Below, piece after piece: positions 16,849 through 25,433 of a DNA stretch of 64,000 nucleotides. The translations under genes and the position numbers were made by a program. The stretch spans positions 62,001-126,000 of the forward strand of contig NZ_SPQT01000014.1 in the NCBI RefSeq assembly GCF_004571025.1. Direction: 5' to 3'. Under the pieces are notes generated by a model, which saw only the letters and a program-made list of their open reading frames with translations, was not told the origin of the DNA and searched no databases. The stretch is from Bradyrhizobium niftali. Its GTDB lineage: Bacteria > Pseudomonadota > Alphaproteobacteria > Rhizobiales > Xanthobacteraceae. The stretch's first letter is position 1. Each line of letters starts with the position of its first letter.

Positions 16849-16955
16849 CTGTCATCGTCCGCGAAGGCGGACGATCCAGTATTCCAGAGACGGTAACGTA
16901 CCCACGAGGGGCCGCGGCGTACTGGATGCCCCGCCTTCGCGGGGCATGACAGCGG
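16849..16955. repeat. Family R2 palindromic repeat
   Basis: Two outward-facing arms, CGTCCGCGAAGGCGGACGAT and CCCCGCCTTCGCGGGGCATG, flank a core with ATCCAGTATTCCAGAGAC and GGCGTACTGGAT. Related copies lie at 29400-29505, 49448-49572 and 56211-56314, all intergenic. Confidence 0.85.
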
Positions 16956-17001
16956 AGAATGTCGGGCCGCCGCAGCGACCCGCCAGCGACGACCGTCATC
17001 A

Positions 17002-18360
17002 TCACTCCGCCGCCGTCAGCCGATGCACATTATCCGCGATCTCTTTTGGCACCGGCGCGGTCCAGGGCGCGCCGCGGCGGCGCTTGACGTCGACTTCCAT
17101 CCAGTAGGTCTCCCAGCCCCGCGTCGGTCCTATGCCGTCCATGGTCGCCGGTCCCTGGATGCTGCGCGCGTTGGCCTCGTCCAGGAACAGCATCGGCCTC
17201 TCGCCGCCGCCGACCTTCTCGATCTCCTGCCGCAGCAGGCGGCGGTATTGCACGATCGCCTTGTCGCTCTGGCCGAGATGCTCCTTGGTGCGGTCCTGGA
17301 TCGCGCCCATCGACTCCACCGCCCACTGGTCGTGGACGTTGATGTCGTTGCCCATGCCGGTATAGGTCGCCGTCTGCTGCTCGTGCGGATCGAAACCGTA
17401 ATCGTTGCTGCGGTTCTTGCGCGATTTGTAGTCGGGCAGCTCATAGAGCTCGAGCCGCTGGTCGCGCATCTTCTTCTTGTCGACAGGGTTGGTGTAGCTG
17501 GTGAAGATCGCGTACCAGTAGCAGTTCTCGTCGTCGACCGGGACGTGCCACTGCGTGATCGTCATCTCCGTGCTCATGGGGATGACGAAGCCGTGCGGGA
17601 ACAGCTGGTTGGTGACGCGCACATGGGTGCGCTCCTCGTCGATCTCGCGCAGTGCGATCAGCCGCAGGCCGTATTCGGTGTGCTCGACATTGATGATCGG
17701 ACGGTCGTATTCGCGCAGGATCTTCGTCATCGGCAGGTCGCTGCCCGCGGAGGCGCCGCGGAACTGCTTGCCGTAGGCGGTGGAGGTGTCCTCGTCCTCG
17801 AAGAAACGATGCAGGTAGGAGGCGTGCGCGGGATCGATGCCGACTTCGAGCGCCTGGAGCCAGTTGCAAGCCATGTGGCCCTTGAACGCAAACGTATGCG
17901 TGCCGGGTGCGACGAAGCAATCGATCTCCGGAAATGCCGGCGGCTCACCCTCGCCGAGATAGGCCCAGAGGATGCCGCTCTTCTCCACCACGGGATAGGA
18001 GCGCTGGCGGATGTTCTGGCAGAGCTTTGAATCCTTCGGCTCGGCCGGGGTCTCGATGCACTGGCCGGTGGCGTCGAACAGCCAGCCATGGAAGGCGCAG
18101 CGCAGGCCGCCATGTTCGAGCCGCCCGAAGGCGAGGTCGGCGCCGCGATGTGCGCATTGGCGATCGATCAGGCCGTAGCGCCCTCGCTCGTCGCGGAACA
18201 GCACGAGGTTCTCGCCGAGCAGTTTGACGGGGCGGATCGGCCGCGCACCTTCAAGCTCGTCGACCAGCGCCGCCGGTTGCCAGTAGCTCCGCATCAGCTT
18301 CCCGCAGGGATCCTTCGGCCCGGTGCGGGTGATCAGGTCGTTCTGCTCCTGGCTCATCAT
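17002..18360 (-). CDS. Rieske 2Fe-2S aromatic ring-hydroxylating oxygenase, phthalate-type
   Basis: Oxygenase component of 452 residues. The Rieske cluster ligands are CAHRG and CAFHGW (CxH, 17 residues, CxxH) near residues 68-92. The mononuclear iron site reads DPAHASYLH (D-x2-H-x4-H) near residues 175-185. Length and the absence of a small beta subunit gene fit the phthalate 4,5-dioxygenase-like group, which needs a separate reductase not seen nearby. Two adjacent ATGs can start it. An IclR regulator gene is divergent, sharing a 115-base control region. Substrate unknown; the adjacent glutamyl-ligase-like gene hints at an amine-bearing aromatic. Confidence 0.88.
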   Translation of the reverse strand: MMSQEQNDLITRTGPKDPCGKLMRSYWQPAALVDELEGARPIRPVKLLGENLVLFRDERGRYGLIDRQCAHRGADLAFGRLEHGGLRCAFHGWLFDATGQCIETPAEPKDSKLCQNIRQRSYPVVEKSGILWAYLGEGEPPAFPEIDCFVAPGTHTFAFKGHMACNWLQALEVGIDPAHASYLHRFFEDEDTSTAYGKQFRGASAGSDLPMTKILREYDRPIINVEHTEYGLRLIALREIDEERTHVRVTNQLFPHGFVIPMSTEMTITQWHVPVDDENCYWYAIFTSYTNPVDKKKMRDQRLELYELPDYKSRKNRSNDYGFDPHEQQTATYTGMGNDINVHDQWAVESMGAIQDRTKEHLGQSDKAIVQYRRLLRQEIEKVGGGERPMLFLDEANARSIQGPATMDGIGPTRGWETYWMEVDVKRRRGAPWTAPVPKEIADNVHRLTAAE

Positions 18361-18393
18361 GGCGAGTGCATCCCTTATCTCGGAGTGGCGTTT

Positions 18394-18419
18394 GTTCGCC
18401 TATTGAACGAATGGGCGAA
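18394..18419. promoter_or_regulatory. Candidate IclR operator between Rieske oxygenase and iclR genes
   Basis: The divergent intergenic region holds nested inverted repeats: GTTC (18394-18397) with GAAC (18405-18408), and TTCGCC (18395-18400) with GGCGAA (18414-18419). IclR-family operators are commonly 14-16 bp dyads such as GTTCG-N5-CGAAC-like sites, so this is the obvious operator for control of both genes. Confidence 0.5.
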
Positions 18420-18475
18420 TTATGACATGCCTTGGATCGGCAGCAAGCACTATTTTGCAGGAAAGTCCCGGCGCC

Positions 18476-19261
18476 ATGCCCAAGCTGAAGCGAAGCGAGA
18501 GCGACGAGCGCGCGACGGATTTCGTCGAAAGCCTCGATCGCGGCCTGCGCCTGCTTCAGTGCTTCGGCACGACGGTCGGCCCGATGACCTTGAGCGATCT
18601 CGCCCGCGCCGCGGACCTGCCGCGCGCCACCGCCCGGCGGATGCTGTTCACGCTCCAGCGTGGCGGCTTCGTTTCTGGTGACGGCAAGCTGTTCTCGCTG
18701 ACGCCGCACGTGCTGACGCTGGCGGCGTCTTATCTGCGTTCCAATCAGCTCGTCACGGTCCTGCAACCGGTGCTCGATCGCGTCGCGACGGCGGCAAACG
18801 AAATTTCCTCGCTCGCGGTGCTCGACGGCGACGACGTCGTGTTCGTCGCGCGCAGCAGTCCGGCGCGGATGTTTTCCGGCGGGCTCGAAATCGGCTACCG
18901 CCTGCCGGCCTTCTGCACCTCGGTCGGCCGTGCCATGCTCGGCCAGCTCGACGATGCCGAACTTGCCGCACGGTTGAAGGCGATGAAGCGTGAGGTGCTG
19001 ACGCCGCAGACGGTGACCGATCCCAGCGCGCTGCTCACGCGTATCGCCGCCGACCGCGCGCAGGGCTACTCGCTGGTCGACCGCGAGGCCGAGCCGCATT
19101 TCCGCTCGATCTCCGTCCCCGTCCGCCGCTACGACGACGTGATCGTCGCCGCCATCAACATGGGCGCCCATGTCGACCGCGTGCCGGCGCAGGAGCTGAT
19201 CGACCGCTTCCTGCCGCTGCTGCGCGAGGGCGCCGAAGCGGTGCGTTCGCAGTTGCTGTAG
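18476..19261 (+). CDS. IclR-family transcriptional regulator
   Basis: Regulator of 261 residues with an N-terminal winged helix (SLDRGLRLLQCFG, MTLSDLARAADLPRATARRML) and a C-terminal GAF-like effector domain containing GRAMLGQL and the GYSLVDREAEPHFRSISVPV segment. The start chosen is the ATG reading MPKLKRSESDERAT; the upstream ATG at 18422 would translate operator DNA. Divergent from the Rieske oxygenase, it probably controls that gene in response to its substrate. Confidence 0.9.
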   Translation: MPKLKRSESDERATDFVESLDRGLRLLQCFGTTVGPMTLSDLARAADLPRATARRMLFTLQRGGFVSGDGKLFSLTPHVLTLAASYLRSNQLVTVLQPVLDRVATAANEISSLAVLDGDDVVFVARSSPARMFSGGLEIGYRLPAFCTSVGRAMLGQLDDAELAARLKAMKREVLTPQTVTDPSALLTRIAADRAQGYSLVDREAEPHFRSISVPVRRYDDVIVAAINMGAHVDRVPAQELIDRFLPLLREGAEAVRSQLL

Positions 19262-19342
19262 CGCGTAGCCGGGTGAGCGCAGCGGTACCCGGGAAAGTGT
19301 CGCAGACCCCGGATGTCGCTTCGCCCATCCGGGCTACGAGAC
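19262..19342. repeat. Family R6 palindromic repeat
   Basis: An imperfect inverted repeat with arms GTAGCCGGGTGAGCGCAGCG and CGCTTCGCCCATCCGGGCTA, typical of bradyrhizobial intergenic palindromes. It begins immediately after the iclR stop, so it could serve as a transcript end. Confidence 0.7.
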
Positions 19343-19377
19343 TATAATGCGCTCCACCGAAGACGAGGGAGGATGCC

Positions 19378-19710
19378 ATGCAACACACCATGGTTCCCAG
19401 TGATCGCGTGGAGCACGTCGCCGTCTACGGGCGCGACGGCACGAAGCTCGGCACGATCGAGCGACTGATGCTCGACAAGGTCAGCGGAATGGTCACTTAT
19501 GCCGTGATCAAGACCGGCGGACTGCTCGGCACTCATCACCATTATCCGGTGCAGTGGAGCGCGCTGAAATACGATCGCGGCCGTCAGGCGTTCCAGGTCG
19601 AGATGACGATGGACGAGTTCAGCAGCGGTCCATGCGAGTTCGATGGCGACGAATTCGATTGGGGCGACCGCTCGCGGCCCTATCCGCATCCGAACTATTG
19701 GTCGGTCTGA
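19378..19710 (+). CDS. PRC-barrel domain protein
   Basis: 110 residues. Residues about 12-75 read as a PRC-barrel (VYGRDGTKLGTIERLMLDKVSGMVTYAVIKTGG), a small beta-barrel found in RimM and many stress-associated proteobacterial proteins. The C-terminal tail is acidic and ends RSRPYPHPNYWSV. No signal peptide. A stand-alone gene with GGAGGAT upstream of its ATG. Role unknown. Confidence 0.8.
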   Translation: MQHTMVPSDRVEHVAVYGRDGTKLGTIERLMLDKVSGMVTYAVIKTGGLLGTHHHYPVQWSALKYDRGRQAFQVEMTMDEFSSGPCEFDGDEFDWGDRSRPYPHPNYWSV

Positions 19711-19800
19711 AGAGCAGGACGGGTTCGCAACCGTATCGCGTTTGCGGGCTCGATCGAGCTTGCCGCGCCCGCCGAGCGGCATCCGAAGCAACCGTCCGGC

Positions 19801-20235
19801 CTATCCCGGCAGCGGCCCTTCGCCGACCTTGGGCCAATAGGTTCCAAAGCTCCAGAGGCCGCCCTCGGGATCGCGCGCCGCGAAATCGCGGCTGCCATAA
19901 TCGGTGTTGTACGGCTCCATTTCGATCTTTGCGCCGGACGCCTTCACCTTCTCATAGAGTGCGTCGGGATCATCGACAGCCAGATAAATGGCATCCGTCC
20001 GGTGGCCGCCGATGTCGCCGACCCGTTTTGCGTACGCATCATCGCGATGCGCACCGAGCATGAGGATCGACGATCCGAATGCCAGTTCGGCGTGAACGAC
20101 CGTGCCCTCTCTGCGATAGACCACGCGTTCGGCGAAGCCGAGAACGTTTTTCAGCCAGGCGATCATCGCCTCCGCGTCCTTGCAGCGCATGGTGTGGTAC
20201 AGGCGCGGCGCTTCATAGCCATTCTGCTGGTTCAT
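19801..20235 (-). CDS. VOC-family (glyoxalase/bleomycin-resistance fold) protein, PhnB-like
   Basis: 144 residues with two beta-alpha-beta-beta-beta modules. Segments such as AMIAWLKNVLGFAERVVY, VVHAELAFGSSILMLG and DFAARDPEGGLWSFGTYWP match the VOC pattern of PhnB-like proteins. The start chosen is the ATG with GGAG six bases upstream; an ATG at 20253 would add six residues. Next to an AraC regulator on the same strand, which ends upstream. Substrate not readable. Confidence 0.85.
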   Translation of the reverse strand: MNQQNGYEAPRLYHTMRCKDAEAMIAWLKNVLGFAERVVYRREGTVVHAELAFGSSILMLGAHRDDAYAKRVGDIGGHRTDAIYLAVDDPDALYEKVKASGAKIEMEPYNTDYGSRDFAARDPEGGLWSFGTYWPKVGEGPLPG

Positions 20236-20312
20236 GAAATGCTCCAGGTCCATTGCGACGCCGACCCTAGTTCGGATCGCGCCAGCCGGGCTTGAACAAA
20301 TGGGACCAGACG

Positions 20313-21158
20313 CTACCCGCCGCCGTCCCGCATCAGGCGTGGATCGGCAAGATCGAGCCGCGCGGCCCATCCGGTCGGCGTCTCGCCGCTCAATATCCGG
20401 AAGTCGCGGGCAAGATGCGCCTGGTCGGCATAGCCGGCGTCTGCCGCGACGGCTGCCCAGCCGCCGGACCCGTTCGTGCGGGCCAGTGAGCAGGCCCGAT
20501 GAAAGCGCAGCATCTGGGCCATTGTCTTCGGTGGTACGCCGATCTCGTTGTGGAAGCGGCGCGTGAGATGCTTGCGGCTCCAGCCAATGTCGGAGGCGAG
20601 CTGGGTGATCCGGACCGCGCCGGCCCGTCGCCAGAGCGTATCGAGGGCGAAGGCGATCGCCGGCGAGGGCTCATGCACAGCGCGACGAAGCACGAAGTCT
20701 TCCACGATCTCAAATCGTCGCTGCCATCCGACCGCCTCGGCAACCCTGGCGCGGAGGTTCTCGCCATCCCGTCCCAGAATGTCGTCCAGGCCGACCATGC
20801 GCGCGGTCAGATCCGGTACCGCTCCTCCGAAGAAGCGATACGCTCCAAGCGGGGTGAAATCGACCTGAACGCATTCGGCGCGGCCATCGGATTCGATGAG
20901 GACCGGTCCGGGAAAGAGGCCTGCCGCGAAACTCGGCTGAGCGTCGGCAACATCCGGTTCGCGCCCAAGTGCAATGCGGAAGGGTGTCCCCAAATTCACG
21001 AGAAGAGGCAGCGCAAGCGGCGCCGCGTGCCGGAAGCCGGCCAACCCGACGCCGCGCTCGCGATAGAACGAGATGCTGGCGACCAGCCGCGCGAGGCGCG
21101 GCGAGGCGGGCCGACGGATGACATCGGGATGTGCGGCAGCGTCCATCGCGCGCAGCAT
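20313..21158 (-). CDS. AraC-family transcriptional regulator
   Basis: About 281 residues with a C-terminal double helix-turn-helix: ITQLASDIGWSRKHLTRRFHNEIGVPPKTMAQMLRF and a second module AAVAADAGYADQAHLARDFRILSGETPTGW. The N-terminal half is a probable effector domain. Several starts are possible (TTG 21182, ATG 21158, ATG 21146); the middle one is given without strong support. It lies just upstream of the VOC-family gene, with which it probably forms an operon. Confidence 0.85.
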   Translation of the reverse strand: MLRAMDAAAHPDVIRRPASPRLARLVASISFYRERGVGLAGFRHAAPLALPLLVNLGTPFRIALGREPDVADAQPSFAAGLFPGPVLIESDGRAECVQVDFTPLGAYRFFGGAVPDLTARMVGLDDILGRDGENLRARVAEAVGWQRRFEIVEDFVLRRAVHEPSPAIAFALDTLWRRAGAVRITQLASDIGWSRKHLTRRFHNEIGVPPKTMAQMLRFHRACSLARTNGSGGWAAVAADAGYADQAHLARDFRILSGETPTGWAARLDLADPRLMRDGGG

Positions 21159-21215
21159 AGCGCCGCAATGGTGCCCCTCCAAGTGCGTGGCGCGCCCCGC
21201 CTCGCCTGTGGGCGG

Positions 21216-21611
21216 CTAGCGGTTGCGCATCCAGTCGGCGAGACCGGACAGCGCCTTGTCGAGGTCCTGCCGCGCGGCAGCGTCCGCGACCGTCTCCTCC
21301 GGCGCGCCGCGCATGCAGGTGAGCCACGCATCGCGTTCGCCATCGCCGATGGCAAAGCCGATATGCCGCTGGCGCAACCGCGGATGGCCTTTCTCGACCG
21401 AATAAAGTCTTGGTCCGCCGGTCCATTCGGTGAGATAGCGCTTCAGCACATCCCTGATCAGGCCGAGATCGTCTGCATGCATGGCGCGGATGACCTTCGC
21501 CTCCGGCAGCGTATCCATCCGCTCGTAGAAACGCTCGACCAGCCGGTCGATCGTGGCACTGCCGCCGATCCGCTCGAACATGGAAATTGCGACGTCGCTA
21601 TCGGTCATCAT
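21216..21611 (-). CDS. Group II truncated haemoglobin
   Basis: 131-residue 2-on-2 globin. It carries FYERMDTLPEAKVIRAMH, the FLxxWxGGPxxYxxxxGHPxLRxRH signature here as YLTEWTGGPRLYSVEKGHPRLRQRH with the proximal histidine in the last part, and WLTCM near the C-terminus. Family roles include oxygen or NO/peroxide handling in the cytosol. Two ATGs lie in tandem at the start. Confidence 0.9.
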   Translation of the reverse strand: MMTDSDVAISMFERIGGSATIDRLVERFYERMDTLPEAKVIRAMHADDLGLIRDVLKRYLTEWTGGPRLYSVEKGHPRLRQRHIGFAIGDGERDAWLTCMRGAPEETVADAAARQDLDKALSGLADWMRNR

Positions 21612-21676
21612 TTATCTCGAGGCTTGCTTGCTCGGTGTTGATATAGTGTTGCTGAAGGTCGCGCAAAATCCTAGCT

Positions 21677-21724
21677 GTCGTCCCGGATCGGCGCGCGCTT
21701 GTGGCGCGCTTGTCCGGGACGACA
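21677..21724. repeat. Family R3 palindromic repeat
   Basis: GTCGTCCCGGA and TCCGGGACGAC flank GCGCGC-rich arms. It is a short member of the GTCGTCCCGG family that also occurs at 27770-27893, 30452-30602, 44152-44312 and 47501-47627, with a half copy at 14659-14691. Placed between boxR and the haemoglobin gene. Confidence 0.85.
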
Positions 21725-21758
21725 GCGGAGTGTGTAGCTTTAGCGAGGTCTACACGAG

Positions 21759-22667
21759 CTACAGCGCCACGCTGCGCAGACCAAAACTGCGCGCTTCGTT
21801 CTGCAGCACCGGGCGCACCGCGTCGATCAGGCGCGCGGCGGCGGCATCGACGGAGAGGCCCGCCGTGTCCACCACCGCCGTCGCACGCGAATACAGCGGC
21901 TCGCGGCTGCGCAAAATGTTGCGCAACTCCGTCATGGCGGAACGATCATCCGCCATCGGCCGCAGATCGCCCTGGCGGCGGACGCGGGTCATGTGCTCCT
22001 CGGGCTCGGCCTTCAGCCAGATCGTGTAGAACGACGACAGGATCTGGTCGAAGGTCAGGGGCTCCGAGACGATGCCGCCGCCGGTCGCCAGCACCATCAG
22101 CTCGTTGCGCGCGAGCAGCTGCTGCAGCGCCGCCTGCTCCATGCGGCGAAAGCCTTCCTGGCCGTACAGCGCGATGATCTCGGCGACCGAGAGGCCGTTC
22201 TGTTGCTCGACCTCCTTGTTGAGCTCTACAAAACTCCAGCCGACCTTCTTCGCCAGCATCCTGCCGAGCGTGGATTTGCCGGCGCCGCGCAGGCCGATCA
22301 GCGCGATGCCGCAGAATGGCGCGCGCCGCTGCGCCGATGCGCTGCCGCCGGCGAGCAGATCTTTGGCCTGCGCGATCTGCGCCGGCGTCGCCTTGCGCAG
22401 GAGATCGCGAAACATCTGCCAGTCCGGCGTCGGGTCGGCGCTGGGCAGCAGGTCTTCGAGATGCGCACCCATCGCGTCGGAGACACGGCGGAGCAGCACG
22501 ATCGAGACATTGCCCTTGCCGCTTTCGAGCTGCGCGATGTAGCGCTCAGAGATTCCTGATACCTTGGCGAGCACTTTGCGCGACATGCCGCGCAGTGCGC
22601 GCATGGTGCGCACGCGCTGGCCGAGCTGTTCGAGAAATCGGGATTCGGCGTCGGGACTGTCGGTCAT
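21759..22667 (-). CDS. boxR: BoxR: XRE-type regulator fused to shikimate-kinase-like domain
   Basis: Regulator of aerobic benzoate catabolism, 302 residues. An N-terminal XRE helix-turn-helix (LGQRVRTMRALRGMSRKVLAKVSGISERYIAQLESG, 12-50) is joined to a shikimate-kinase-like domain from about residue 125 with Walker A GLRGAGKST. In BzdR/BoxR this second domain binds benzoyl-CoA and relieves repression. It is divergent from the benzoate-CoA ligase gene, and three matching TGCA-type sites occur in the window. A tail ending SFGLRSVAL follows the kinase-like domain. Confidence 0.93.
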   Translation of the reverse strand: MTDSPDAESRFLEQLGQRVRTMRALRGMSRKVLAKVSGISERYIAQLESGKGNVSIVLLRRVSDAMGAHLEDLLPSADPTPDWQMFRDLLRKATPAQIAQAKDLLAGGSASAQRRAPFCGIALIGLRGAGKSTLGRMLAKKVGWSFVELNKEVEQQNGLSVAEIIALYGQEGFRRMEQAALQQLLARNELMVLATGGGIVSEPLTFDQILSSFYTIWLKAEPEEHMTRVRRQGDLRPMADDRSAMTELRNILRSREPLYSRATAVVDTAGLSVDAAAARLIDAVRPVLQNEARSFGLRSVAL

Positions 22668-22704
22668 GAGCCTTCTTTAGCGGAGGTCCTGCGGCGCGTT
22701 TTAA

Positions 22705-22769
22705 TGAAACATAATGCCTGCTAGCATTGACAGCAAGCCGCCGCGGTGTCTTTCTATGAATTATAATTC
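22705..22769. promoter_or_regulatory. boxR-ligase divergent control region with putative BoxR site and palindrome
   Basis: TGAA-ACATAA-TGCC at 22705-22718 matches the boxC-proximal site at 11 of 14 positions. It overlaps AATGC-N6-GCATT (22713-22728). Further on, GAATTATAATTC at 22758-22769 is a perfect 12-base palindrome 20 bases before the ligase start, where it could cover a promoter or the transcription start. Confidence 0.5.
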
Positions 22770-22789
22770 TAAATTCGGGGGAGAAGTCC

Positions 22790-24331
22790 GTGAGCGAGGG
22801 ATCCTATAACGCGGTGACCTGGCTGCTCGACCGTAACGTCGAGGAAGGGCGTGGCAACAAGCTCGCCTTCGACGACACCGTCTCGCGGCTCACCTATGGC
22901 GAGCTTCAGCGCGAAAGCCGCCGCGCCGCCAACATGCTGCGCCGTCTCGGCGTCCGCCGCGAGGAGCGCGTGGCGATGATCATGCTCGATACGGTCGATT
23001 TCCCGCTTCTGTTCCTGGGCGCGATCCGCGCCGGCATCGTGCCGGTGCCGCTCAACACGCTGCTGACCGCGGATCAATACGCCTACATCCTCGCCGACTG
23101 CCGTGCCCGCGTGCTGTTCGTCTCCGAAGCGCTCTATCCCGTCATCAAGGACGTCGTCGGCCGCATGCCCGATCTCGAGCATGTCGTGGTCTCCGGCGCC
23201 AAGCAGAACGGCCACAAGCAACTCGCCGAGGAGCTCGCGGGCGAGAGCGATCAGTTCACCACCGCCGCGACGCATCCGGACGAGCCGGCATTCTGGCTCT
23301 ATTCGTCCGGCTCGACCGGCATGCCCAAGGGCGTGCGCCATCTGCATTCGAACCTGCAGGCCACCGCCGACACCTACGCAAAGCAGGTGCTCGGCATTCG
23401 CGAGAGCGACGTCTGCCTCTCCGCGGCAAAGCTGTTCTTCGCCTATGGTCTCGGCAATGCGCTGACCTTCCCGATGTCGGTCGGCGCCACCGTGGTGCTG
23501 AACAGCGAGCGTCCGACGCCCGCACGCATGTTCGACCTGATGAACCGCTACAACCCGTCGATCTTCTACGGCGTGCCGACCCTGTTCGCGGCCATGCTCA
23601 ACGACGAGACGATGAAGGGCGAGCGTGGCGGAAAGAGCTTGCGCATCTGCACCTCGGCCGGCGAGGCGTTGCCGGAATCCGTCGGCAACAGCTGGAAGGC
23701 GCGCTTCGGCGTCGACATTCTCGACGGCGTCGGCTCGACCGAGCTCTTGCACATCTTCCTGTCGAACGCGCCCGGCGACATCAAATACGGCTCCTCCGGC
23801 AAGCCGGTGCCGGGCTACGCGGTGCGGCTGGTCAACGAGGCCGGCCAGGACGTCGCCGACGGCGAGGTCGGCGAGCTCCTGGTCGATGCGCCTTCCGCAG
23901 GCGAGGGCTACTGGAACCAGCGCCACAAGAGCCGCCGCACCTTCGAGGGCCCTTGGACCCGCACCGGCGACAAATATGTCCGGGATGCCGAGGGCCGCTA
24001 CACCTTCTGCGGCCGTGCCGACGACATGTTCAAGGTCTCCGGCATCTGGGTTTCGCCGTTCGAGGTCGAGAGCGCGCTGATCACGCATCCGGCGGTGCTG
24101 GAAGCGGCCGTCGTGCCCGAGGCCGATCCGGAAGGCCTCCTGAAACCGAAGGCCTTCGTCGTGCTGCGTCCGGGCGCAGCGACGGCGGACTTGCAGGAGA
24201 TGCTGAAGGAGCACGTCAAGCAGAAGATCGGCCCGTGGAAATATCCGCGCTGGATCGACGTGGTGGACTCGCTGCCGAAGACGGCGACGGGCAAGATCCA
24301 GCGGTTCAAGCTGCGGGAAGGGGCGAATTGA
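22790..24331 (+). CDS. bclA: Benzoate-CoA ligase
   Basis: Activates benzoate to benzoyl-CoA, the first step of the box pathway. 513 residues of the AMP-forming acyl-CoA synthetase fold: P-loop YSSGSTGMPKGV (about 178-190), DGVGSTELLHIF, TRTGDKY and the catalytic lysine motif PKTATGKIQRFKL at the C-terminus. Length and motifs fit benzoate-CoA ligases. The start is a GTG with GGGGGAGAAG just upstream. Divergent from boxR; a hydrolase and a DUF309 gene follow on the same strand. Confidence 0.93.
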   Translation: MSEGSYNAVTWLLDRNVEEGRGNKLAFDDTVSRLTYGELQRESRRAANMLRRLGVRREERVAMIMLDTVDFPLLFLGAIRAGIVPVPLNTLLTADQYAYILADCRARVLFVSEALYPVIKDVVGRMPDLEHVVVSGAKQNGHKQLAEELAGESDQFTTAATHPDEPAFWLYSSGSTGMPKGVRHLHSNLQATADTYAKQVLGIRESDVCLSAAKLFFAYGLGNALTFPMSVGATVVLNSERPTPARMFDLMNRYNPSIFYGVPTLFAAMLNDETMKGERGGKSLRICTSAGEALPESVGNSWKARFGVDILDGVGSTELLHIFLSNAPGDIKYGSSGKPVPGYAVRLVNEAGQDVADGEVGELLVDAPSAGEGYWNQRHKSRRTFEGPWTRTGDKYVRDAEGRYTFCGRADDMFKVSGIWVSPFEVESALITHPAVLEAAVVPEADPEGLLKPKAFVVLRPGAATADLQEMLKEHVKQKIGPWKYPRWIDVVDSLPKTATGKIQRFKLREGAN

Positions 24332-24377
24332 GCGGGCGCGCATGTTGATGGTGATTGACACTGTCGCGGCAAACTCC

Positions 24378-24539
24378 ACTGCGCTCCCTCCCCCCTTGCG
24401 GGGGAGGGCAGGGGAGGGGGGTAGCCCAGGAAAAGGTATTCGTTGCCGCGTGCCAGATGTTCTTCGTCACACTCGGAGTCCCCGCGTGGCACCCCTCTCC
24501 CTAGCCCTCCCCCGCAAGGGGGGAGGGAACGATGGAGTG
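24378..24539. repeat. Composite R1 palindrome in the box cluster
   Basis: A long interrupted inverted repeat: the arm CACTGCGCTCCCTCCCCCCT at 24378-24397 has a near-complementary partner ending at 24539, each arm itself being palindromic (CCCTCCCCC/GGGGGAGGG). It fills most of the gap between the ligase and hydrolase genes. Confidence 0.8.
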
Positions 24540-24593
24540 AGCGGCGCGTGATTGCGTTCCTCGCTGAACAAGACGGAAGAGCAGAGTGACAGC

Positions 24594-25412
24594 ATGACCA
24601 ATCTCAGCCCCACAGGCTTCCTCAGCATCGGTGGCGCCAGCCTCGAATACAAATGGCTGGCGCCGCAATCGGCGGGCGCGCCGACCATCGTCATGCTGCA
24701 CGAAGGCCTCGGCTCGGTCGGCCTCTGGGGCGACTTACCGGAAAAGCTTCGAGAGGCGACCGGTGCCGGCATCTTCGTCTATTCGCGTGCGGGCTACGGG
24801 CAGTCGAGCCCGGTCGCGCTGCCGCGGCCGCTCGATTACATGCAGCGCGAGGCGCTGGACGTGCTGCCGAAACTGCTCGATGCGATCGGCTTCAGACGTG
24901 GCCTCCTGCTCGGCCATTCCGACGGCGCCTCGATCGCGACGATCTATGCCGGCGCGCATCAGGATCATCGCCTGAACGGCCTCGTGCTGATCGCGCCGCA
25001 TTTCATCGTCGAGGACATCTCGGTGAAATCCATCGCCGCGATCAAGACCGCCTTCGAGACCACCGATCTCAAGACCAAGCTCGCGCGCTGGCACAAGGAC
25101 GTCGACAACGCCTTCTACGGCTGGAACGGCGCCTGGCTCGATCCGAAATTCCGCGACTGGGACATCTCGGAATATCTCGCCTATATCCGCGTACCTGTCA
25201 TGGTCCTGCAAGGTGTGGACGACCAATATGGCACGCTGCGCCAGGTCGAGATCGCGCAGGAAGAGTGTTATTGTCCGGTAGATTTGAAAGTCATTTCAGG
25301 CGCGGGACATTCCCCGCATCGTGAAGCGCCGGGGGCGACGCTTGACGCGATCGAGCAATTTGCAAAGGCGGCCCTGCGCGACGACCAGGGACTTCAGGGA
25401 CGCGCCGCATGA
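24594..25412 (+). CDS. Alpha/beta hydrolase of the box cluster
   Basis: 272 residues. Oxyanion strand VMLHEGLGSVGLWGDLP, nucleophile elbow GHSDGAS (Ser), and catalytic His in SGAGHSPHREAPG. No signal peptide. The start chosen is the ATG reading MTNLSPTGFLSIGG with an AGAG-rich site upstream; a TTG at 24552 would extend it by 14 residues. Similar hydrolases occur in other box gene clusters, where they may act on a CoA thioester or lactone intermediate. Exact role is unknown. Confidence 0.85.
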   Translation: MTNLSPTGFLSIGGASLEYKWLAPQSAGAPTIVMLHEGLGSVGLWGDLPEKLREATGAGIFVYSRAGYGQSSPVALPRPLDYMQREALDVLPKLLDAIGFRRGLLLGHSDGASIATIYAGAHQDHRLNGLVLIAPHFIVEDISVKSIAAIKTAFETTDLKTKLARWHKDVDNAFYGWNGAWLDPKFRDWDISEYLAYIRVPVMVLQGVDDQYGTLRQVEIAQEECYCPVDLKVISGAGHSPHREAPGATLDAIEQFAKAALRDDQGLQGRAA

Positions 25413-25433
25413 CGTTGCGGAGGCGCACCTGTC

